Source: Todiramphus chloris collaris (Eukaryota; Chordata; Aves; Coraciiformes; Alcedinidae). Taken from it: DNA of 64,000 nt. Positions 23,931 to 36,533 of the stretch are shown here, in pieces; within the stretch, counting starts at the first letter, position 1; each line of letters begins with the position of its first letter. Made by a program: the position numbers and the translations under genes. The stretch is from the NCBI GenBank assembly GCA_025345505.1, contig JANVCC010000125.1, forward strand, positions 668,400 to 732,399, written 5' to 3'. The notes beneath the pieces are model-generated. The model did no database searches. It worked only from the letters and a program-made list of their open reading frames with translations, and was not told the origin of the DNA.

Positions 23931-24520
23931 CTCCTTAACCCCCCCTATATATTTATTGTACGGAGTTCATATCAGTCAGGTTGGGCAAAGCATGTTGGAA
24001 AAGCTATTGAAGCAAAGAAAGTCCAACGTTAGGTTGTGTGATAAAAGCTTATATGGAAACCCACAGAGGAGCCCAGAGAGAGTAGGAGGGGGTGACCAAG
24101 TAATACCTGCCTGGAGCTACAGCTCAGGAGCCATCAGCCCATCAAAGACCCATCTGCAGAAGCTCAGAGGAGCGCAGGGGGAAGCCCAAATTAAGACTCA
24201 GAGGAAGGGACCTGTTGTCTGGGCTCCTCCCAGGGCTGTCCTGTCCCAGGAGACCCTCAGACCCATGGAATCCATCACAATGAATCAATGCTAGAGAACC
24301 CTTTGGACTTGAGGGAGTCTATTGTCTGGGGTGTGTGAGGCATATTATGGGATGCAGAGGAAGAACATTTTGGGGTTGTAGAGGATTTATGGGGTATTTA
24401 GGGATGAAGGGCAGGGAAAGAGGCAACTGCTGTGGTGTGACGTTACAGCCTGACTCAACTGCACACAGCGTGCTGTTAAATAATATGCATGTTTGTTCCA
24501 GAGCTCCTTTACTATAGGTG
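23931..24520. other. GC-richer, repeat-like block of unknown class
   Basis: The interval is richer in G and C than its flanks and carries words such as 'gagcccagagagagtagg', 'gctcctcccagggctgtcct' and 'ggagtctattgtctggggtg'. The style is like an LTR or other interspersed repeat, but I do not recognise the family or its ends. The 122-codon plus-strand frame at 23926-24294 has no known domain. Confidence 0.3.
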
Positions 24521-27500
24521 TAACTCTGTACTCAAGGCACATGGGCTAATAACTTGTCGTAATCCTACAATTAAAGCCCACAGTTTCTCAAAACTCTTTT
24601 GGCTGTGTAAAAAGACACAAAATCCTTTGGGTCTCCTTTGAGTTTTCTAGTAGCTTTGACTCAGATCGGTTTCTATTGCAACTAGATATGTTCATCTCCC
24701 TCTACCTGTTTGCTTTTGTTCTAAAATCTTCAAACCTCCTTTGATGAAGAAAATGCCAGTTTGAATCAGGATCATAATGGATCTCCTTAAAAAAAAGAAC
24801 AAATCTGTTAGTGAAGAGTAGGTGGGAATAGCATTTTCTAGCATTTCAGTTTAGTTTTTCCCCACAGTACTAAGCAATGTCTCTCAATAATTTAGCTGGC
24901 ATTTAACTGTAACACTGTTAACAGATAGGAGTAATTATTGTGCTTTCTTAATGTCACAAATCTCTAGTGCACAATGTAGAAAGTTACTGAATGGTATAAA
25001 ATAGTCATAGGAATTTAAGTTAAAAATCTGAGTTCGTTGAAATGCTGAGTTGAAATCAGAATATGTGGTGGTTTTTTTTTTTTTCTCTGTGTAAAAACAT
25101 TCTTGGAAGCACATGTGTGAGGAATTTTGCCCAAATTATGTCTGGAGAGTTGGGTTTAGCCCTGCTTCTATTATCTAAAAGCAGGACTGGCCAGTATAGA
25201 ATGGTATATGATGGCATTGCTTGCACTTGGATTATACCTGTTACTGTCAAATGCTAAGGCTACTATGAATGTTTTGGTTAATATTCAGTTCACAATAAAG
25301 TTAATGTGCCAATCCACAGAGCCTGTTGCTCTACACAAGGATATTAGGATGCTGTGGTGAGATTTGATTAGCGCAGGAAGATGCAGGGGTGAGGGGATGG
25401 ATACCAGAGAGGACTCAATTTCTCAGGGAGTTTAAGGCGTGAGAGTAGCATGCTGGGGATAACTTAAACAAAAAACTATTTGTGCTGACATAGTAAAGAT
25501 AAAGTAAATGAAGAACCAGTTAGGAATTCATGTTGCTGTTAAAGGCAGACAGATTGCACGGTCAGAACTGATTTCATAGAGCTGCAGTGTGCTTGCTGTT
25601 GCAGTTGCACACCCCAGTCTCACCTTCAAAATGGTGTACAAACTTAGCAGGTTCACTTCACCTGAGCTAAGCATCCAGAATTTGGCAGCTAGTCCTAAAC
25701 TTACTACCTAAGCTTCTTTCTATAATAGTGGAGAGCAAGGAGTATCTCCTGAAAAAGGCATTTGAGGTAGATGTCATGAATCACTTTCTGAAGGAGGCTC
25801 TTACACTCTCTACTGATTATGTATAGAAACGAGATTAATAGCTTCACCACCTCATTTAGAGATGGCCAAAACTAGATGAGTTCCATACATTGGAACTGCA
25901 TCAGTCCTGGATAATTAACCTGAATTAGAAGAGGGCAAAGGCGGATGTTAATTTGTCAGCTCACATATCTTTGAATATCCCTTATGCCATCATGTCTAGG
26001 GGTCGGAAGACTCCACAAAAGAGGTAGCTTCTTTAGGAATTGGCTACACTGTCCTGTAGCAGACAAATGCATGAGCTCACTGTTTTGTTGGTGCTATATA
26101 TTGATCTTTACTTGGAATTCCAAAACATCGAAGAGGTTGGGCTTGGCTATCTTTGCATTTCAAAATTTTCTCCTTAGAACATGGTACAGGAGCATGTTGG
26201 GTAAATTGCTCTCCTTTCGTTTCAGAAAATGGTTAAAAAAATAAATAACTATAGAGGCAGTTGCTTATTTGGGATTGAAGACAAGTTTGTATTACATCCT
26301 GTGCTCTGTGCCGGGTGCCAAAGATTTTTATACATGCTGGCTCATTGTTTAGGAATCTGAACACGTGGCTCAAAATCCAACCAGACCTTTCTCTGGGGAT
26401 TGCAAGGAAAAGGAGTGATAAACGTCCAATCTTCCACCTCTCATTTCCATACCTCCAACTTTCTGTCTGTTAAGAAATCATCTCGGTCATTTTGAACTTC
26501 TTTGCCCTGGGTGTTTGAACTACAGAAAGACTAAACACAAACCAGTACCTTGTAAACCATTCATCTCTGTAGCACACCTTGGTCCTCATCTGTTCTGTCT
26601 CGTTGCCTCCCACGGGACATTTATTTTGGGAAAACATGTCAGCTGTAGATCAGGCATCTTTCCATGCTGCATAGACTCTTAGGAGAACCTTCCAAAGCAT
26701 CATTTGCTTTAAATCTTTCCATGCCTGTGCCAGGTAGTCACTAGATAATTTGGTACATGGCGAGTCTGAGAGCAGATCCTTGTCGAAAATGTGCACAAAG
26801 TTGGAACAAAAAGATGAAGGCAGTGAGGCAGCTCCTGAGTTGGTAAGTAAATAACAGAGTCCTTGATCTTGATGGTTTGCAATATCAAAAGATCTGGTCC
26901 AGCCTTTCCTACGTGTATTGAGATTTTCACAGTTACAGAGAGCCATACTGCAGAAAATGACCATCATCAGATGGGAGGGAAGAAGGCAGAGGTGTGTGAT
27001 CAGGCTTTCTGCCGTGACTCCTTCAGATTTTGCTTTCTGTCTTAAGTAGTTTCCCTTCTCTAGCCACCTAACTTTTTGCAAACCCTACATCTTTTTATGC
27101 AGCACAATTACTCTTCACCTTTCCAAGGTAACAGTGACTTAAATTATTGACACCTTACTGTTCAACAGCCACAGTGTCTGACTCCTCTCTTTCTAAACCC
27201 TGTGCAGGTTGAACCTGTATCACAAACCAGACAAAAAATACAATTCAGACACTGACAGGAAAAAAGTCTGTCACTGTGGACTCTGTTTGACACCTTGCTT
27301 TGCTCTTCTGCTGCAAAAATCTCTGTCTTGTCCATAACCTGAAGAATATAGAAGAACACAGGACAGGTACATCAGCTGAGGGCAGTAGTGTGTACCCAGA
27401 AAAAGATTTGAGAAAAGGGCAAGCATATTGCCCTCACAGTTATATTTCTAAGTTACATCAACCTTTTCTTAGTGGCTTTCTCAGCCAAAGAATTCATGTA

Positions 27501-27689
27501 AATCTTTCTATGCTGCATCATTTGATGGGCTTTATTTTCAAGGAACCATTGTCACTGAGGTTCAGAAAGGAAAAACAGCGGTGCTAATATATGAAAAAAC
27601 AGGAAGAAGAAAGGTGACAAGTAAGTAAAGAATAAAACCAAAGAAACGTAAAAAATCCATAGATTAACTGGGTCAAGGTGAGAATGTGG
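24521..27689. other. Noncoding sequence
   Basis: A/T-rich, no recognisable repeat or gene. A 143-codon minus-strand frame (26650-27081) has no identifiable domain, and its composition is unremarkable. A short T-run lies near 25,071-25,084. Confidence 0.5.
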
Positions 27690-28230
27690 CAAGGTTTTCC
27701 TAGCAGGGGACAGGAGAGGGGAGCTGCAAAGGACCCTCTGTGAGAAGACACCAGAAGCTGCCCTCATGCCAGATAAAGCCAGTGTTAGCTGGCTTCACAT
27801 GGTAACACCTCTGTGGTGACATCTTCAGGAAAGGGTAAAAACTGCTCCACAGCAGCTGTGAGAAGGGAGTGAGAAAACGAGAAACAGCTATGCAGGTACA
27901 AAAGTCAATGAAGAAGGAGGAGATGCTCCAGGTGCCACAGCAGAGATTCCTCTGCCACCCATGGTGAAGATAAGGAGTCTGACCCCATGCTGGAGCAGGC
28001 TGCTGGAAGGAGCTGTAGCTGGTGGAGAAGGATGTGCAGAGCCTGCACAGGAGCAGGTCTTCTGGCAGGACCCACACTGGAGCAGCTTTTTCCTGATGGA
28101 GGGCACCCCATGGAAAGGACCCACACTGGAGCAGCTGTTGAAGAACTGGAGCCCATGGGAAGTACCCACACTGGAGCAGATCATGAAGGACAGACTCCTG
28201 TGGGAGAAACGTGGTAAGAGTGTGAGGAGA
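27690..28230 (+). mobile_element. Endogenous retrovirus LTR, probably ERVL-type (plus strand)
   Basis: The order of blocks ('ctgtgagaagacaccagaag', 'aacacctctgtggtgacatc', 'gggagtgagaaaacgagaaa', 'aatgaagaaggagg', 'gcagagattcctctgcc', then repeated 'cccacactggagcag') matches a family of LTRs widespread in bird genomes, as I remember it. In family orientation the U3-side text is on the left, so the element lies on the plus strand. Both ends are unclear. The TG start and the U5 end are not seen, so this is an old fragment. Its open frames (up to 92 codons) are by-products of the array, not genes. Class assignment is from memory. Confidence 0.65.
27981..28179 (+). repeat. Degenerate ~45-50-bp tandem array inside the LTR
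   Basis: CCCACACTGGAGCAG recurs, with the shared TGGAGCAG core at 28078, 28127 and 28172. Looser copies of the core are at 27991 and 28049. Between copies lie variants of a TGAAGGA / CCATGGGA segment. The spacing (58, 29, 49 and 45) shows an imperfect array. Such arrays are part of this LTR family and vary in copy number among insertions. Confidence 0.8.
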
Positions 28231-30537
28231 AAGGAGTGACAGAGCTGAAGAGTTATGAACTGACTGTTGGCCTAATGAATATACATGCGAAATACGCCGG
28301 CTTGCCAGAGCAGTGAATTGGCTAATTCAGTCTGCACGTCTCTCCAGGTACTCTCTGTTACAGAGGAATTAATTCACTCTCTGTTCACTCTGGATAATCT
28401 ATTGGTCTGCATAGTCGACTGCACTGCAAGGTGAAGTTAGTTGGTAACATCCTGCAAACACTGGAAGACATGGTCTTCCTCTTCTGCTTTCCTCTTCTGC
28501 GTGAAAGATCAAGTTTTAAACACTTGATTTCTTTGGGGAACCTCCTCCTCACAAAGCAGCGTGCTTCTGAAGCAGAGCCATGGCTTTTCTAACTGTATGA
28601 TCACTGTATCTTGACATGTATAACCTCTTAGATATCAGAATAAACTTAGCCACAGCAACACTGAGTTCCTTCTCATCGGCAGGAACAAACACAGGTCAGT
28701 GCTGTGTGATTTTTAACAACAAAAAAAAAACCCCTTGAACGTTTTTTAGGGGCCTTCTTCAATATTTACAGTATGTGTAGATTCCCAGCCCTGGCATGGT
28801 TTTCTCTTTTAGACAGTTTTTCTGTAATGTGTTCGTATCTGAGGTCAAAATAATAACAGTAAAATATTCCAGAAAGATATTACTCACATGGGGATATCAG
28901 CTAATTTCTCTTGCTCCCTTTTGCCTTACAATATATCTATTTATTCATTCTCTGTCACATTCTCCCACCCTTGAAAGGAAATTCTTATTTTTGAGATTTC
29001 TTAGTGTTTTCCGAGTCACATCCTTTTTTTTTTTCCCCCCTTTCTTTTCGTAGCTGACATGCTGTCAGAGACACTCTTCATCTGGTACATCAGTCAGTTC
29101 CTGAGGCAGTGAGCATCTGCCAGGCTGGATTTGGCAAGTGGAAGCAGCGATCTCGCACAATGGTGTGGATCCCAAGTGGGTGCTTCCTCTGACTGAATTG
29201 CATCAACAAGGGACAGATTTTCAACCCAAATTAGTACACTTGAGCCTCTATATCAGATCGTTAGCTGAAGGGTCCAAGCAATCAAGATCACTGTCAGAGA
29301 GGCTGATCCATGACAGACAGCATAACGTAGTTTTGGTGAACTCACTGGGAGGTATCATCAGGTTCTTCCTCCTGATTTAACTGTATTGACATAAATTCTA
29401 TAACAACTTCCTTGGACAGATTTCTTGACGGGCGTTTTCAAGATTAAATTATTCCAGGCACCATTTAATACGGCTGAAACCACAGATGGTATCACTTTGA
29501 TTTATCTAATCCTCATTATTGTGGCTTTTGGGACAAAAGATGGAAGACAAAATGAGGCAACAAACAAACATACCACCAAACAACAAAGAAATAAAGTTGT
29601 AATTGGATTCCACATTCTAGCTTCAAACTGCATTTCTAGTAAAGCAGAACTTTTAAACCACCTCCTCAAGTTGGAAGTTTCCCAGATGTTAAGAGTTACA
29701 TCCCCAGAGGTGGCAAGGATCACTTCAATTTTGGCAGAGCTATATGCCTCTAAACCAATAAGGATCCAGAAAGTAGGTTTTTCCCTTTTAAAATCCTCGA
29801 GGGATTCAGTAATTTGGAAATATTTTGATAATGTCTGAAACTGCCTCTGAAAGGACAAATTGCATAAAAAGAGTGTCATCTGCTCTCTCTTGCAAAATTT
29901 GCTCTCTGTGAAGGCAGCAAAACCACCCACATATTTATCTAGCACCTGAGTAGTTATAGCACTCAGATTTAATTCCAGTCTCATCTCAAAGGGTTTCAGA
30001 TTTTAAGTTCTTCTTTAAATTCTGGCTTATAAGTTTTCCAAAGACTTCAGCCTTCCAGTGACTGCTGTGTTATTCTGCAGAAAATAATTTGGTCGTGGTG
30101 GTGAGGAGACAGAAATAAAGAAAAGTTATCTGTCTCTTGAGTGACTGAAATAGTCACTGGAATATGAGATGTCTGGGGGGTTAATCAGTACATCCAGAAT
30201 TTGGTTTAGCCAGCTTTTAATTTTTTTAATTTATCTCAAGTCTTCTTTAATTCCTAAAGTATCAAAAATTAGAACTATCTGTCAGTTTGCTAAATTCTAA
30301 GTTCTGTTGATGGCATCAGCCACATCATAATTTAAATCAAAAAATAGCATCTGAGCAAAGGGAAGAGACGAAAATTCATATGTACTCTTGAGAGGAAAAA
30401 TAAAGAAAATAAAGACAGAGGTGGATTTTTTTTTTTTGTTTTGGCCTCTTTGTTAGACAGACATTTTGGCCAAAGAACTAATGAATGTGCACACAGCTTT
30501 GAAACAGCTCTACAATCAGTTCTGTTTCTTCCCTTGC
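28231..30537. other. Noncoding sequence with two overlapping long frames
   Basis: No gene recognised. At 29425-29984 both strands carry longish frames (137 codons plus, 160 codons minus) in A/T-rich sequence. Neither shows a known domain; the minus frame ends in a hydrophobic stretch. The overlap of opposite frames fits a local lack of stops rather than two genes. A C-rich/T-run patch lies near 29,022-29,050. Confidence 0.45.
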
Positions 30538-31138
30538 AGAATCACATAGTTGTTGGAGTTGGAAGGGACCTCTGGAGATCATCTCATCCAATCCGACCAC
30601 CACCAAAGCAGGGTGACCTACAGCAGGTTGCCCAGGATCACATCCAGGTGGGTTTGGAATATCTCCAGAGAAGGAGACTCCACAGCTTCTCTGGGCGGCC
30701 TGTTCCCATGCTTCATCACCCTCACAGTAAAGTTCTACCTGATATTTAGATGGAACCTAGGGTTTTTTTCCAGTTTGTGCCTGTTTCCCCTTGTTCTGTC
30801 ACTGGGCATCACTGAAAAGAATCTGTCTCCATCCTCCTTGCACCCACCTTTCAGGTATTTATAGACATTGCTAAGGTCTCCTCTCAGTCTTCTCTTCTCC
30901 AGGCTAAATAGTCCCAGCTCTCTCAACCTTTCCTCATAAGAGAGATGATCCTCTTCCCCAGACATCTTTGTTTCCTTCCTCCTGACTCTCTTCAGTAGTT
31001 CCCTGTCTCTCTTGAACTGGGGAGCCCAGAACTGGACACAGTATTCCAGATGTGGTCTCACCAGGGCAGACTAGAGGGGGAGGAGAACCTCCCTTGACTT
31101 ACTGCCCACACTCTTCTTATTTCATCCCAGGATACCCT
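30538..31138 (-). mobile_element. CR1 LINE 3' part (minus strand)
   Basis: The plus strand opens with 'agaatcacatagttgttgg' and 'ttggaagggacctctggaga', continues through 'cttctctgggcggcctgttc', 'aaggtctcctctcagtcttc' and 'ctctcaacctttcctcataa', and ends near 'catcccaggatacc'. About 600 bp of a minus-strand CR1 is present, with its tail at 30538. It extends further 5' than most copies here. It carries a 109-codon ORF2 remnant (next entry). Confidence 0.94.
30735..31061 (-). pseudogene. CR1 ORF2 C-terminal fragment
   Basis: The minus-strand frame begins with a [20 protein letters not shown]-type segment and continues with [20 protein letters not shown] and [20 protein letters not shown]. These belong to the CR1 ORF2 C-terminal tail. 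The frame stops before the usual end, and the RT and endonuclease domains are absent. It is a dead fragment. Confidence 0.88.
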
Positions 31139-32020
31139 CTTCTTACAGGAGAGAAGAGGATGTGGGAGGGAAGTACGAGTACTGGGTCATTTAGAGAACA
31201 TCCTGGGAAGCACTGGTGTTTAAATGCTAATCTTAAAATAGAGGGCAAAATCTCCTAGAAGAACAGACCTGATGTGTGTAGCTGATCTACCAAATAATTA
31301 TTTGTATTCTATCAAGTGGATGAGTAATATAAGCTAGAGAAGCTTATGCAAGAGAGAGGTGAGAGCTGTTTTTCCTCTGCTTGAAAACGGAGACACTCAG
31401 ATACAGTCAAGGCATATTCTTTTTCTCAGTGTCTCATTCATTTTTTTTTTCTTTACAACAGCTTAAATTAAACAGGAGGGCAATAAAACACTATTCTTCC
31501 TTCTTAGATCTCACAGCAGACTACAGGCTGCTAGCAAGGACGTGTTTCAGGAAGGAAGTGATACCATTTTGAGTACCTAAAGTGAAGGGAATAAAATGTA
31601 GGTCTGCTTCATCTGAAGACAGTGTTCTAAGTACCTCTGCATGAAGAGAAAGTTGCTTTTTTTAAACATGGATTAAATTTAAGTGGAGGTCCCTGCTGCA
31701 GATTGGATGAATTAAAATCCAGTAGTTTTGTTGTTAAGGTTTTTGAATGAGACACCAAGGGAGAGACCCAGTTTGAATCCTTAAATTTGTGTATCTTTGT
31801 GTATAAATTTGTATGTAAACTATGAGCATCTAAACCCCATTTCAGTCAGTAGGCATCACGTCGGCACGGTGCAGGTTGAACATTCGGATATGGAGCTAAC
31901 GTGAGCTCAATTCTCTTAACTGAAAATGGGCACCTGGTGGCATTTAACATACCCTCAGAAACCTGCAGCATCTGCACAGGACTCACTGATCCAACACAGG
32001 AAGTTCAAGAGATCCACAGC
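31139..32020. other. Noncoding spacer
   Basis: A/T-rich sequence between two minus-strand CR1s. A few CpGs cluster at about 31,860-31,905. Nothing else recognised. Confidence 0.5.
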
Positions 32021-32022
32021 AG

Positions 32023-32162
32023 AGAATCATAGAGTGGTAGGGGATGGAAGGGACCTTTGGGGATCATCGAGTCCAACCCCCCTGCCAGAGCAGGGGCACC
32101 CAGGGCAGCCCACACAGGAACAGATCCAGGGGGGGGTTGGAAAGTCTCCAGAGAAGGAGATT
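32023..32162 (-). mobile_element. Short CR1 tail (minus strand)
   Basis: 'cagagaatcatagagtggta', 'tggaagggacctttggggat', 'cctgccagagcaggggcacc' and 'gtctccagagaaggaga' mark the terminal ~140 bp of a CR1 on the minus strand. The wording 'gggcagcccacacaggaaca' is the reverse complement of a stretch in the plus-strand CR1 at 52.5 kb, so these two copies share a subfamily in opposite orientations. Confidence 0.92.
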
Positions 32163-35100
32163 TGGGCTTTAGGGGACAGATAAGATGCATAGGACACCTC
32201 AAATGGCATTAGACACATTTAGCATATGAGTCATGTCCTATATGTCTACCTTTCCGTGATCTAAACAGCTTACTAAGCTTACTGATGGTAGTAAGTAGCA
32301 CAATAGTAGCCTATGCAGACACAGGTACCTATTCAACTCCTTAGAGATGTGCATCCAGTACCTTATAAGATACTATATGTCCTGGATGGCCTCCAGCTGC
32401 TGTTGCAGAATCCTTCTGTAGGTATTGAACATTTCTCTTCCAGCTCCATGTAGATGTCTTCAAATCCCCAAAGATAACTCTAGCAACATGTGAATCCTCC
32501 GTTTAGGCAACTGAACTGAGACTGAGTCACCTCTTGTTACAGTAGCTTGAGTGGGCTAAGAGCAAAAAAATCATTTTCTTAGAGACAGAATGTTCTGCAA
32601 GGACCTTGAAATGAAAGCACAAAGGAAGAAACAAACAAACAAACGCTGAAATAGCTCCGGCATTGGGTAAGGATTATAATAATTTTAAGGGTTGTACATT
32701 TTTAAGAAAAGTACAGTTTTAAGGATCATAATCTTGTACTTGGCTATCTAATTCTTTAATTGCAAATTCTCTGAAGCAGGCTGTTATTACGCCTGAATAT
32801 TACCCAGTATGGTGTTGCTGTCAGATCCAGGCTCTGTGTTTTGTCATAATAGAAACAGCAAATAATGATAACAAATGTACAGACTGCTAGAGAACATAGC
32901 CCACTGCCTACTAATTACCTCGTGTATATATTATCCACACGGTTTCGATGCCAAAAGCTCATATATTAGAGTTTAAAAAAAATACTGCCCTGCTTGTGCC
33001 AACAAATTCCCAAACCTGAGACTGTTTTCTTTGAAGAAGTCTCTTTCTGGGTCAGAATTCAAGACGGGTATCTGCATGCATTTCAGTGTCCAGGTTTAGG
33101 TCTGGTCTCTGTTGGGAAGAGAGCCCCGTGTCTTCAGAGTCCACGACTCTTTTTCTTTTGACATACCTTGTCACGGTGCTAGCCATGGGCTGATCATAAA
33201 TATTTATGCCTCCAGCAAATGGAACAGGCGTGCCAATAAACACCGGTGTTTTGTCTTATTTTTCAATATTTCATGAGTAGTATGCAAAAGCTGGGCTGTG
33301 CTGTGACAGGTAACACAGTCGTTTGCATTAGCATTGACTTGGAATTCAGGACCATGGAAAGGTAAAAAAAAAACCACCACAGTCCTACTGGTTTAATATT
33401 TTCATTTTATAATCATTCTGCTGTGTCATCGGGCTTGCAAGAGGAGATGCTTTAACTGGTCAGGACATAGTTTGGCTTTTTCAGTGACTAACTACAGACA
33501 ACGAAGAGAGCTCTTTTCTCCATTGCCACAAACAAGAAATGGCAAAGCATTTTAATGTCAAAAAGGCTTTGAGCTTGGGCTATTTTTTGTTTATTTATTT
33601 AAGATTCTTTCTAATAATCAGTTAGGATGGAATGGAATTCTTTTCAGGCTACAGAACACGAGTCTCTCAAATCTATTCCTTTACAGTTACACCTAACAGA
33701 GTTTGTACTGGTTTTACCATTCTGCATTTGAGAAGTCCAATTTTCGTAGATATTAGGGTCACACAGCTAAAGGTAGACCTCTGTGTTTATATATACAGAC
33801 ACCCATGTCTAAAATCCTTCCCAGGCTCTTCTGTGTGTTCTGGCACAGTGCAAGTGTATGACATTTTCCTAATATTACAAAGAATTCAGTAGCCTCCCTC
33901 TCCGAAGCTTTCCTTTATGTAACAAGGAGATTCTCAGGCTACTGGAGGGAGACAAGGATAGCACAGTAAGGCTGGGACAGCAAAACTCTGAAGTTTGTTT
34001 TATTATAAAGTGACCTTTTTCTATGGAGCACTGGCTTCCTTTTAAATGCTGCTAGGGTCGAGGTTGTGCTTCTCTCACCTGCTCCGAGTCAAGGTTAAGA
34101 GTAAAAGTTTGATTACTGCTAAAACTGCAATAGGAAAAGCACAAGACTTTTACATGACTTGTATTCACTGTTACATTGTTCGTGGGCCAGAAATCACGGA
34201 TGGCACGTGAAAGAGTTCACTAATGAAGGAGGAGAGTTTTCTTTTGGGGTAAGGGAAAGGCAGCTAGAACACTTGGTACAACTCAGTCACTCAAAGCACT
34301 TCCAGTTTCACATTTCTTAGAGTGCTGTAATTTTTTTGGCCTTCCCTACAACGGAGAAAAGCAGGAATACATTATTCCAAGACCAAGTGGAGATCAGAAA
34401 TGGTCTGATCTCTACTTCCTTTTCAATGCTCTCTAAGTAAAATAGATGTCTGCAACATTTAGAATCAATACAGAAGCTTTTTACTACTACACTCAAATAC
34501 CTGAGTTGTCTGTCACCCATATGTTATCACAAAGCTGCCAATGGCTCTTTATGTTGCTAATTTATTTATTTATATGTAGACCACACAAGATGAGTGCAGA
34601 GTTCTTGTGCAGTAAGGCAGTGGAGTCATCCTAAAAATGGGTCTCTGGACTATTTCTGTCTCACTCTAGTCCCTATATGAGAGCAAATACAGTGTTGCAG
34701 AACAATTTCTGGTAATACTTGACGTGTTGCACAGTACCTGGCAGAATTTCCAGTCTCAAGACAGGAAACATGACAGTGATGTTCAAAAAACATTTCAGAA
34801 AGACTTGCTGGGGACAGTCAGAAGGGAAAATAATCCTATATCAGTTTTCAGCAGAGCTTCTTGGTTCTGAGCAGCTTCTGCAAGTTGAGCTTCATGCCTT
34901 GCAACCTGCCTGGTCAATGGGTATTAGCTGAAATATGATGTAAACCCCATGCTTAGTAGTAGTATATATAAAATTACATGTATTTTTACAAAAAAAAAAC
35001 TGAGAGAAAAGAACTTTAAACTTGACTGTGACCTTCTATGGATAATGTCATTATATGCGTAATGAAAAGCAGTGTTTATATATTTTGAATACTAACAAGA

Positions 35101-36533
35101 AATGGTTGCAATATGAATAGGGAGATGAGAGAATATTAATTGTATATATATTTGTGTACTTGCACACATAAACACATATAGAAAGAGATCAGTTTCATCC
35201 TGTTATCCCATTGTGTCCGTAATTCAGGTGTCTACATTGAAACAGAAACTTCTACTTGATGATTTATCACCTCCATATAATACACTTGGGTGAATTGCTC
35301 TCTGGTTCCTGTATTACTTCATTGCCTACAGAGCAAAGATGCCACCAGGTCAGCTTAGATGGTTAACTTCAATATGATTCGTTGCTTAAAATTAATTGAC
35401 CTCATTGGACTCGTGTCCTGAAGGCAGTAAGAACGTTACAAAAGCACGGAGAGCTGCAGTGGGCTCTGAAATGTTGCAGTGGACACCAGCGCTGTGGTAC
35501 CATGATGCCTGATCTGCCTGGCCCGATGTTCTCTTACAGGCCAAGGAAAATTACCTACTTTTTTGGTTCCTTGACTGCAAAAATGCTTTTGACTTAGGAT
35601 GCATGGGTTAAAAAAAAAAAAAAGGGGTTGGCTTGACATTTCACATTAAAATACCCCTTAAGGCCTGTGAAATCCATCGCATCATCTGTATCTTTTGTCA
35701 CCTTCTCACACTGGTATTTATCACATTCAAGCAATTCCTCGTGTCATGTCCAGCACTTTCTCACATCCTGTTTGTTTAGCCTGACCTCAGGTCAGGACCT
35801 AGTCAGCAGCCCAAGCACTTGATGGAAGAAGGAATAAAAATCTGAGGCTACGTGCACTGGCCATCTCCAGAATGGATATTCTTTACTGCCATCAAATTCT
35901 GGCTTGATGCATAGGAGACAGAAACAAGGTTTAGTGTTTAGCTTATCCCAAAGAGGTGGATGAATGAGCTCGGTAACTCATATACGCTGAGTGTGAACGT
36001 AAAACCCACTGCACAGCTTTTAATGCATTTTGCCAACAGCAGCAGTTGCTACAGGTGCCTTATAACTTGCAGATGAGTCACGTGCTTGCAAATTGCTGGG
36101 ATTGTAGGAATGAACTTCATTCAGCACTCATCTCATGCATTTTCTATATTTGCTTGAGTTGGAACATTCTGTCTTCAGCTATTATAACATGGGTTTTGCT
36201 TGCAGAATCTGAGGAAGCAGTGTACAGTTTGTACAGATACTAGCAAAAAGGAAAAATCCTCTAACAGATAGGATTATTCTGCTGAAGCATCTAATGTCTT
36301 TGATCAGAGAGCTTGCAAGCCATCTATCTTTGAATACTATTCTGTCTGTTCTTAAGAAATTCTCAAGTTACTTGACCTGTTCTAAGAATCGAAGGCTCAG
36401 AAAAACACCTTCTTCACCATGTATATTACAAAGAATACAAATGGATTGTTTTGATTAAACTTAAGATCGTAAAGCATAATGGGTCCTTCATTTAGAAGTA
36501 AGAAGCATTTACAAAATCATTCTGTACAGACAA
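32163..36533. other. Noncoding sequence
   Basis: No repeat family recognised. It holds an (AAAC)n run near 32,629-32,644, a possible exon-like frame at 33,052-33,243 (separate entry) and an A-run near 35,610. The rest is A/T-rich with short chance frames. Confidence 0.5.
33052..33243 (-). other. Exon-like minus-strand frame with a consensus donor
   Basis: The minus strand is open for 63 codons. Part of the peptide reads GGINIYDQPMASTVTRYVK, and an excellent donor (ACAAG|GTATGTC) sits at 33167/33166 inside the frame. Several CpGs survive in an A/T-rich setting. No polypyrimidine acceptor was found immediately upstream on that strand, and I do not recognise the peptide. It could be part of an exon, a conserved noncoding element or chance. 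Confidence 0.22.

Noticed and set aside
26650-27081. 143-codon minus-strand frame as a gene
   Set aside because: Unremarkable composition, no recognisable motif and no splice context.
27888-28239. Several overlapping 76-98-codon frames on both strands with repeated Cys/Ser or Leu-Glu-Gln wording
   Set aside because: They fall on the internal tandem array of a retroviral LTR. The repetition of the peptide follows the DNA repeat, not a protein family.
30441-30864. Plus-strand frames of about 100 codons
   Set aside because: They are antisense readings of the minus-strand CR1 at 30538-31138.
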